Shown here: positions 4,876 to 10,338 of the stretch, in pieces
Numbering within the stretch: the stretch's first letter is position 1
Layout of the letters: each line of letters opens with the position of its first letter
Source of the DNA: Dehalococcoidia bacterium
Lineage (GTDB): Bacteria; Chloroflexota; Dehalococcoidia; UBA3495
Assembly (NCBI GenBank): GCA_002708395.1
Contig: PANP01000077.1
Span: forward strand, 1-10,338
Length of the DNA stretch: 10,338 bases
Direction of reading: 5' to 3'
Translations under genes and position numbers: made by a program
The notes under the pieces: model-generated
Told to the model about the DNA's origin: nothing
Seen by the model: the letters and a program-made list of their open reading frames with translations, nothing else
Database searches by the model: none

Positions 4876-6147
4876 ATGGTCAAGGCTCTCCGCACCGCAG
4901 TGTTGTTTCTATCGTTGTCCGTAGTGGTGCTGACTGCCGGTCGGGGAGATTTTCGTCCTTCGCCTCTGGACCTGGCAGTGTCTCCCTACAAATACAGCCT
5001 GCTCCAATGGGAACTTTCCAACTTCATGGACAAATGGGTGCGCCAAACTGGACAACTCCTTCCATGGGTATCGGAAGACGTCCGAAGCGTTAAGAACCAA
5101 CTTGCTCAGGACTTTTTTGAGATGGGACGCAGGCAAAGAAGCTTGGAGCGCCGCTTGTCGTTCTCAACGATTAACGGTGAAGCTCTCTCGGCCGAAGAAG
5201 CTCGGTCAATGCGCACCGAGATAGAAGAGATTGTGGAGCGGCGCGCGGCCATGCGGCCCCAGGTAGAAGAGGCGGTAGAAGCCGAGATTAGCTCCATCCT
5301 CGGTGATGCCAACTTCAAGTCTCGCATCGGTCTGATTTTTCCGCCGGTGGATACGGTGTACTCTAGTTCTCCCACGGTGTTGGTATTGTCGCCAAGGGAC
5401 CGGATCCATCGCCAAGAGACCATCCTTCTTTTGCCAGGCATCAGCGAGGAAGAACGGAACCGGATGGAGGAGTTGGTTCTTCGGGAAGAAAACCTGGCTG
5501 CATTGGTGGAGAACACCGGGGGAGTGGCCACCTACCCCAGCGTGGTTTCCGATGCGATCAGCATGCACCACGCCGTCGTGATTACGGCCCATGAATGGCT
5601 GCACCATTGGTTCTTCTTCCAGCCGTTAGGTCAGCATTTCTGGGACAGTTCCGAGATGACAACCTTGAATGAAACGGCGGCCACACTAGGGGGACAGGAG
5701 ATAGGCGACCTTGCCTTCTCCGCCATGACCGGTAAGAAGGGCGCCAGGGGGCCCAAGTCCGGTTCCCCACCGATCCCAGGGGCATTAGACTTTAACGAAG
5801 CGATGCGGGAAACCCGGTTGAAAGCCGAGGAACTATTGGCCCGAGGGAAGATTGAGGAGGCCGAGGCCTACATGGAGGAACGCCGCCAGTTCATCGCTGA
5901 CAACAGCCGGTTCATTCGCAAAATCAACCAGGCCTACTTCGCCTTCCACGGTTCCTACGCCGACAGCCCAGGATCGGTTAGTCCCATCAACGAACAGTTG
6001 AAAGAGTTGCGTCGACGCAGCGATTCGCTGGAGGACTACCTGAAGACAGTTGCTAACTTCAGTAGCATCCAGGAGTTTACGGAATACTTGGCGGCGGACC
6101 AAAGTCCATCGGACAGTGATCCGAAATCAACCGGTGCCAAGCGATGA
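4876..6147 (+). CDS. Predicted secreted protein with HExxH zinc-metallopeptidase motif
   Basis: A 423-residue protein I cannot assign to a named family. Residues 1-21 (MVKALRTAVLFLSLSVVVLTA) look like a signal peptide or N-terminal anchor. The next part is charged and probably helical (about 90-150, rich in E, R and alanine). HEWLHH begins at residue 239 inside a hydrophobic stretch (VVITAHEWLHHWFFF), so H239, E240 and H243 match a zincin site. LNETAATLGGQE follows, with E266 as a possible third zinc ligand 23 residues after the second His, as in gluzincins. The C-terminal third has Glu/Arg-rich helices, with YFAFHGSYADSPGS between them. A zinc protease acting outside the membrane is plausible but unproven. 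The start is the first ATG after the oxidoreductase stop, eight bases downstream and without a clear ribosome site, so translation is probably coupled. It converges on the 6164 gene, leaving 16 bases. Confidence 0.8.
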   Translation: MVKALRTAVLFLSLSVVVLTAGRGDFRPSPLDLAVSPYKYSLLQWELSNFMDKWVRQTGQLLPWVSEDVRSVKNQLAQDFFEMGRRQRSLERRLSFSTINGEALSAEEARSMRTEIEEIVERRAAMRPQVEEAVEAEISSILGDANFKSRIGLIFPPVDTVYSSSPTVLVLSPRDRIHRQETILLLPGISEEERNRMEELVLREENLAALVENTGGVATYPSVVSDAISMHHAVVITAHEWLHHWFFFQPLGQHFWDSSEMTTLNETAATLGGQEIGDLAFSAMTGKKGARGPKSGSPPIPGALDFNEAMRETRLKAEELLARGKIEEAEAYMEERRQFIADNSRFIRKINQAYFAFHGSYADSPGSVSPINEQLKELRRRSDSLEDYLKTVANFSSIQEFTEYLAADQSPSDSDPKSTGAKR

Positions 6148-6163
6148 GATTATTAAGTGGGAG

Positions 6164-7138
6164 TTATCCGCCCAGCACCTGACCGGGCCGGCTGCGCAGA
6201 ATGGCTTCTGTCTCAGCCACGATGCGCCGAACGATGTCGCCCGCAGGCAGAATCTCGTTGATCAAACCGGATGCGTTACCTGCCCGGATAGGGGCGAGCC
6301 TAACGTTGCCTGATTGCATAGCTTCGTTCAACTTTGGCTGAAGGTCATGCCGGTTGGCGATAACCTCTTCGTTCCGGGCGTGCCACTCGTCGGTGTAATC
6401 GTTGCGCAGTACCCGATCTCCGATAGAGCTTGGGAAGGGTGATTCTAGCGCAAGGTCGAAGGCCCTGGTTAGAACCGTGTCGTCGGCGCCAGCTTCAAGT
6501 ATGCGTTCCAAGCCCCAGTCGGGAGTGGCCGATTCCCTGCTGGCGGAGAACCGGGTCCCGATCCATGCCCCTTCCGCTCCGAGCATCAACACGGCGGCAA
6601 CTCCCCGGCCGTCGGCTATTCCTCCTGAGGCAATCACGGGGATGCCCCCAGCAACTTCTATGACGGCGGGAACGATGGCTAGGGATCCCAAATAACCGGT
6701 ATGTCCACCTGCTTCAGTGCCCTGAGCGGTGATGATATCTGCCCCAGCTTGGGCCGCCGCCGATCCCATAGCCACGGATTGAACCTGAACCAGCACTTTA
6801 ACTCCTGCGGCGTGGGCTGCCGGGATGTATGGGGAGGCGTCAGCGAAGGAGTGACCTATCGCAGCAACCCGCTCCTCCAGGCAAACCTGGATCGCGTCTT
6901 CAAACCCGAGAGAGCTGGTTATAAAACCAACGCCGAAAGGTTTGTCGGTCAACTCTCTGGCGATGTTTATCTGCTCCCGCATCCAGGATCCGGTGGGACC
7001 GATGCCGGTGCCAATCATACCGAATCCCCCGGCCTCCGAGACAGCCGCAGCCAACTGAGGCCCGGCAGCGGAGCCCATGGGTGCGCTGATGATGGGGTGC
7101 TCGATACCGAGCAGGTGACAGATACGGGTATGCAACAT
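6164..7138 (-). CDS. Nitronate monooxygenase / 2-nitropropane dioxygenase family flavoenzyme
   Basis: A 324-residue FMN-dependent TIM-barrel protein. The family oxidises alkyl nitronates to carbonyl compounds and nitrite; related members are enoyl reductases or have unknown substrates. Visible motifs are IISAPMG (16-22) in the first strand-loop, the FMN-phosphate segments around VIASGGIADGRGV (168-180) and MLGAEGAWIGTRF, and the hallmark AQGTEAGGHTG (138-148), whose H146 is the likely active-site histidine. An upstream in-frame TTG at 7171 would give an 11-residue basic extension. I prefer ATG 7138, because GAGGAGG (7151-7145) stands six bases before it and MLHTRICHLLGIEHPI is a normal family start. 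The gene lies 68 bases after nurA on the same strand and may be the last gene of a selB-nurA unit. A direct repeat occupies that gap. Confidence 0.9.
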   Translation of the reverse strand: MLHTRICHLLGIEHPIISAPMGSAAGPQLAAAVSEAGGFGMIGTGIGPTGSWMREQINIARELTDKPFGVGFITSSLGFEDAIQVCLEERVAAIGHSFADASPYIPAAHAAGVKVLVQVQSVAMGSAAAQAGADIITAQGTEAGGHTGYLGSLAIVPAVIEVAGGIPVIASGGIADGRGVAAVLMLGAEGAWIGTRFSASRESATPDWGLERILEAGADDTVLTRAFDLALESPFPSSIGDRVLRNDYTDEWHARNEEVIANRHDLQPKLNEAMQSGNVRLAPIRAGNASGLINEILPAGDIVRRIVAETEAILRSRPGQVLGG

Positions 7139-7151
7139 TTCACGCCTCCTC

Positions 7152-7188
7152 GGCGATCGAGACTGATTCAAAGGCGATTTGGACTGAT
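7152..7188. repeat. Imperfect 16-bp direct repeat, 21-bp period, upstream of the nitronate monooxygenase gene
   Basis: GGCGATCGAGACTGAT (7152-7167) and GGCGATTTGGACTGAT (7173-7188) agree at 13 of 16 positions. All differences fall in the central three bases, leaving GGCGAT and GACTGAT conserved. The copies are 21 bases apart, two helical turns, and lie between the end of nurA and the ribosome site of the downstream gene. That spacing suits a protein dimer or two dimers binding one face of DNA. No convincing promoter hexamers are seen in this 68-base gap. Confidence 0.5.
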
Positions 7189-7206
7189 CGGTGCCTAAAA
7201 CTAGCG

Positions 7207-8415
7207 TTACAGCCAGGGCGTCCGCTTGGAGCGGTCTTTCTCTGATGTGTAGACCGGCAGGCCCTCTCGTTCCAGTGCTTCCGCCAGCATCTGCTTGAAG
7301 AATTGACGGTCGGCGCCGTTGATAACTGCCTGCTCGTGGGCCTCGGAGATTGCCACCGGGTAGCCTTGACCCCTACGGCATTGGTCGAGAATCAGGCTGT
7401 GGCAAAGGGCAAGAAGTCTCTCGTCCTGGGCGACCCATTGGGGCAGCTCTATGCGTCCGATCTCCTCTCCGCAGTTCAGGTAGAAGAAGCAGACCTGGTG
7501 TTCACCGTAGCTTTCTCGTGGCACCGATGAGTTGGTCTGATAGGTTGCTGAACGACACCCCGGATCCAGCGTCCGTTGGAACAGATCCCGGTCTATAAAA
7601 TCGTTGGATAGGTCGCAGGGCGATTGGACGCTACGGCGGTTGTTGCAAACGTTGCGGCATTGGGACAGGTCCGAAGGGCAAAGACTGCTCCGGGCGGCGT
7701 TCACTACCTCGGCGCTGCGGGGTAGGGAAACGTAGGCGGCCAGGCAAAGGGGCCGATGTTGAGACTCTTCCCGCAATCGGTCCATGGCGGGCAACAAGCG
7801 GTCTTGGATGATGGCTTCTTTGATGAATGGAGGGTATCCCTGGCCCGACAATCCCCACATTACCAGGGAGCCGTCCACCAGCGCCAGGGTGGGTAGTCCA
7901 GCCGGGACCTCTGCGATGGCTTGGGCCAGGCGTTCCAACTCCTGAACGGTTCGTAACAGACCAAGCAACGGTCCCGCCACGGGCTCTTCACGGGCCGAGT
8001 TGGACGGGTCGGTCAGGTACAAGTCCTCGGGCCTGTGGTAAAGGCTGGGTTGGCTGAAGAAGCTGGCATCGGGTTGGGAGCCGTAGGTCAGGGAGCAGCC
8101 GCCCATGTTGATTAGGTAGCAACCCACGGGCAGGTGACGGTCCACGTCGATGTGAGAACCGTCCACGGCCACTATGCACCAGTCCATCGGCGGTTCTACC
8201 GGGGCGTAGCTGCCCAGCAAGCTGTCTAAAACCTGGGCGGCCAGAAAGGGGCGGTCCGGATCGTATCCCGTCTTGGCTATCGCCGTCGCGGCGTCGACCT
8301 TGGATGCGGCTTCAATAAAAGCTGTTAGGCGGGTCTCTTTGTGGCCGCTATCGGCGACCAGACCTCGGCTTACCCGGTCCAACTGGAGCATGGTTTTTCC
8401 CAGATCCAGGGGCAT
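7207..8415 (-). CDS. nurA: NurA-domain nuclease
   Basis: A 402-residue member of the NurA family, manganese-dependent 5'-3' nucleases that in archaea work with the HerA translocase in end resection of double-strand breaks. The first catalytic block is VAVDGSHIDVDRH (82-94), with D85 and D92. A second acidic block is LALVDGSLVMWG (177-188), with D181. FIDRDLF (273-279) and the C-terminal ISEAHEQAVINGADR (356-370), with H360, also fit family conservation. The central region has four cysteines as C-x6-C-x3-C-x9-C (C246, C253, C257, C267), a possible metal-binding knuckle not part of the archaeal NurA core as I know it. No herA is in the window. The ATG lies six bases after the selB stop, and its ribosome site GAGG (8428-8425) is inside the end of selB, so the two are co-translated. 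Confidence 0.85.
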   Translation of the reverse strand: MPLDLGKTMLQLDRVSRGLVADSGHKETRLTAFIEAASKVDAATAIAKTGYDPDRPFLAAQVLDSLLGSYAPVEPPMDWCIVAVDGSHIDVDRHLPVGCYLINMGGCSLTYGSQPDASFFSQPSLYHRPEDLYLTDPSNSAREEPVAGPLLGLLRTVQELERLAQAIAEVPAGLPTLALVDGSLVMWGLSGQGYPPFIKEAIIQDRLLPAMDRLREESQHRPLCLAAYVSLPRSAEVVNAARSSLCPSDLSQCRNVCNNRRSVQSPCDLSNDFIDRDLFQRTLDPGCRSATYQTNSSVPRESYGEHQVCFFYLNCGEEIGRIELPQWVAQDERLLALCHSLILDQCRRGQGYPVAISEAHEQAVINGADRQFFKQMLAEALEREGLPVYTSEKDRSKRTPWL

Positions 8416-8421
8416 GGCTGG

Positions 8422-10287
8422 TTACCTCAGTACCCGTTCGTCGCCCACCCGGCGAGTCACGCGCTGTTGGTCCATGTACTCCAAAAGGGGAAGAATGTAC
8501 TTGCGGCTGGTATCGAACATGGTCCTAGCTTCGGCCACGGTGATGCTGCCGTTGGCTTTCAGATGTTCGGTGATACGGTTGGTCATCTCCTGGTAGGCCG
8601 AAGCGGCGAACACCACCGACTCGTTAACCCGGACAACCTTGCCCTCATCAGCCAGGACGCCAAGCAACTCGGCATCGAGAGGGCTATCGCTGGGTGGGGA
8701 ATAGGGATCATCTTCCAAAGCTTTGATGTAGGCCGTAACTTTCTGTTCCATCTCCGGCGTCATGGATACTTCGTGATCCGGGAGGCGAAGATGGGTTCCG
8801 TCTTCTACCAGGTACTCTTGGCCGGTCAACCGGGCCTGCACCTTGAGGAAGATGGCTTGGGAGAGGCCCGACCGGCTGCGGACTTCTTGAGCGGGAGCAC
8901 CACTGCGCATGGGATATTGATCGTGATAGGCACGCAGATTCTGGAAGAGCTTGCCGGTCATGGTGTTCCACCCTGGCGTGGAGTAGACCACGGCGTCGCT
9001 GTCGGTGCCCATCTCGCCCAGAACCACCACGTCGCCCTGGGATTCGAGGGCTTCGATGCGCTCGACAACCTCGGTGGCTGGAAGATTGGAGCGTTGGGAC
9101 AGGACGGTAGCGTCGCATGGTCCCCACTGTTCGGCCACTGTCAGCAGGATGTCCTCCCCGGAGCCCTGGTCCAGAGTCATCAACCGTTCTATGACTTCAG
9201 GGGTGAAGCGCCGATGCCTGCGCCGGGGGTTCGGGTCTACAACCTGCCCGCCGCCTAAAGTGTCTTCTGAGGACCGAATCACGAAGAAATCACCTTTGAC
9301 CATGGGCAGGGAATCTTCGAGGAGAATCTGGACCCAGCCGTCTTCACCGGCGGCCAAGCGGTCAACGTCCAACAGTCTGACTCTAGCGGTGGTTTCGCTG
9401 GTGAAAAGATGGAAGGTGACACCTTCATTGTGTTTCAGGGCATGGGGCGTGCCTTTGACCATCGTGACCCTGGCGTCCAAGCGGTTGGTCTTTCGGAGCC
9501 ATCCAGCGGAAGTCAGTACTTCGCCCCGGGGTACTTCGCTGCGAGACAGGCCGGAGAGGTTTACTGCCAGTCGCACGCCGGGTTGGGATTGGTCGACCTT
9601 GGACTGGTGGCTTTGCAGACCGCGGATGCGGGCGTGGCGGCCCGAATTAGCCAACTCCACCTCTTGCCCCACCGTAAAAGCGCCGTCGATAAGCGTTCCG
9701 GTTACGACAGTCCCAAATCCGGTTATGGAGAAGCTGCGGTCCACGGGCAGCCTGGGCCGCCCTAAGTCCCGGCGGGATTCTGTGTTGTCCAAGACTTTGT
9801 CGAGAACGTCCTTAAGCTCGTCCAAGCCGTCGCCGGTGTAGGCAGAAACGCCCACCATCGGACATCCTTGGAAGGACGTCCCCTCAAGGAAGTCCTCCAC
9901 TTCGGCCTTGACCAACTCCACCAATTCCTCGTCCACCGTGTCGGTCTTGGTGATGACGACGATTCCTTGGCGGATCTGGAGAATATCCAAGATGGCCAGG
10001 TGTTCCCGGGTCTGGGGCATGACGCTTTCGTCGGCGGCGACAATCAGCATGGCCAGGTCGACCCCGCCGACGCCGGCCAGCATGTTCTTGATGAACCGCT
10101 CGTGGCCGGGCACGTCGACGATGGAAATTTCACGTCCGCTGGGCAAGGTCAGCCAGGCAAAGCCCAGGTCAATGGTCATCTCCCGCTCTTTCTCTTCCTT
10201 GAGCCGGTCGGGGTCGATGTTGGTGAGGGCTTTGACCAAAGTAGACTTGCCGTGGTCCACATGGCCCGCAGTGCCGATTACGAACAT
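8422..10287 (-). CDS. selB: Selenocysteine-specific elongation factor SelB
   Basis: A full-length 621-residue GTPase that delivers Sec-tRNA to UGA codons marked by a SECIS hairpin. The G domain carries GHVDHGKS (8-15), [12 protein letters not shown] (switch I), DVPGHE (58-63) and TKTD (113-116) for guanine recognition. Domain II starts with [18 protein letters not shown] (182-199), typical of SelB. A third barrel follows to about residue 350. The rest is winged-helix repeats, ending in the characteristic [27 protein letters not shown] segment and [11 protein letters not shown], the part that binds SECIS RNA. AAGGA (10302-10298) lies ten bases before the ATG. nurA follows after six bases. No selA, selC, selD or selenoprotein with an in-frame UGA is visible in this window. 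Upstream of the start only 51 bases remain, without a convincing promoter. Confidence 0.95.
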   Translation of the reverse strand: MFVIGTAGHVDHGKSTLVKALTNIDPDRLKEEKEREMTIDLGFAWLTLPSGREISIVDVPGHERFIKNMLAGVGGVDLAMLIVAADESVMPQTREHLAILDILQIRQGIVVITKTDTVDEELVELVKAEVEDFLEGTSFQGCPMVGVSAYTGDGLDELKDVLDKVLDNTESRRDLGRPRLPVDRSFSITGFGTVVTGTLIDGAFTVGQEVELANSGRHARIRGLQSHQSKVDQSQPGVRLAVNLSGLSRSEVPRGEVLTSAGWLRKTNRLDARVTMVKGTPHALKHNEGVTFHLFTSETTARVRLLDVDRLAAGEDGWVQILLEDSLPMVKGDFFVIRSSEDTLGGGQVVDPNPRRRHRRFTPEVIERLMTLDQGSGEDILLTVAEQWGPCDATVLSQRSNLPATEVVERIEALESQGDVVVLGEMGTDSDAVVYSTPGWNTMTGKLFQNLRAYHDQYPMRSGAPAQEVRSRSGLSQAIFLKVQARLTGQEYLVEDGTHLRLPDHEVSMTPEMEQKVTAYIKALEDDPYSPPSDSPLDAELLGVLADEGKVVRVNESVVFAASAYQEMTNRITEHLKANGSITVAEARTMFDTSRKYILPLLEYMDQQRVTRRVGDERVLR

Positions 10288-10338
10288 GGTTGGTTAGTCC
10301 TTGATCACGGTTGCCCTAAAGAATAGCATCAGCAGGAA

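Noticed and set aside
7139..7171. TTG start at 7171 for the nitronate monooxygenase
   Set aside because: It adds 11 basic residues outside the family pattern and overlaps the direct repeat; ATG 7138 has a strong GAGGAGG at six bases.
8341..9841. Long open frames on the plus strand inside selB (for example 8341-9258 and 9005-9841)
   Set aside because: They are antisense to a clearly conserved selB, have no family motif, and arise from codon bias of the real gene.

Overview
The window looks like chromosomal DNA from a moderately GC-rich bacterium, most likely a Chloroflexota member of the Dehalococcoidia/SAR202 type. That is inferred from the protein families and their style: a short two-helix protein starting MPEKYQDEIEE, a four-cysteine NurA, and a HEWLH secreted protein. 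No rRNA marker is present, so the placement is tentative. Almost the whole window is coding. I see no transposon, CRISPR array, tRNA or phage gene.

Layout. Positions 1-256 hold a possible promoter and small inverted repeats ahead of a 135-residue membrane protein (257-664, +). Converging on it is a minus-strand unit: ferredoxin-dependent sulfite/nitrite reductase (1514-3388) followed 9 bases later by uroporphyrinogen-III synthase (680-1504). The second gene feeds the tetrapyrrole route to sirohaem, the cofactor of the first. A 315-base divergent intergenic region (3389-3703) separates this unit from a plus-strand pair: a DAO-family FAD oxidoreductase (3704-4867) and a predicted secreted HExxH protein (4876-6147). 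A second minus-strand unit converges on that pair: selB (8422-10287), a NurA-domain nuclease (7207-8415) and a nitronate monooxygenase family enzyme (6164-7138).

The main discovery is in the leader of the sulfite reductase gene. On the minus strand, a TTGACA-17-TAGACT promoter is followed 8 bases later by the ATG of a 16-codon reading frame, MRPISTNRCICTCPPT, with three cysteine codons in five. Its end lies in a GC-rich hairpin. Next come two small hairpins, then a strong hairpin with a TTTTATTTT tract, ending ten bases before the AGGAGG and GTG of the reductase. The right arm of the first hairpin can instead pair with the left arm of the terminator. This is the full 1:2 / 2:3 / 3:4 layout of a ribosome-mediated attenuator, here apparently reading cysteine supply and controlling sulfide production. 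It also supports sulfite, rather than nitrite, as the enzyme's substrate. Cysteine-rich leaderless uORF attenuators are known in mycobacteria; I know of no description in this lineage.

The selB unit implies selenocysteine use by the organism, but no selA, selC, selD or selenoprotein is visible here. A 21-bp-period direct repeat upstream of the nitronate monooxygenase gene is a second candidate regulatory site.
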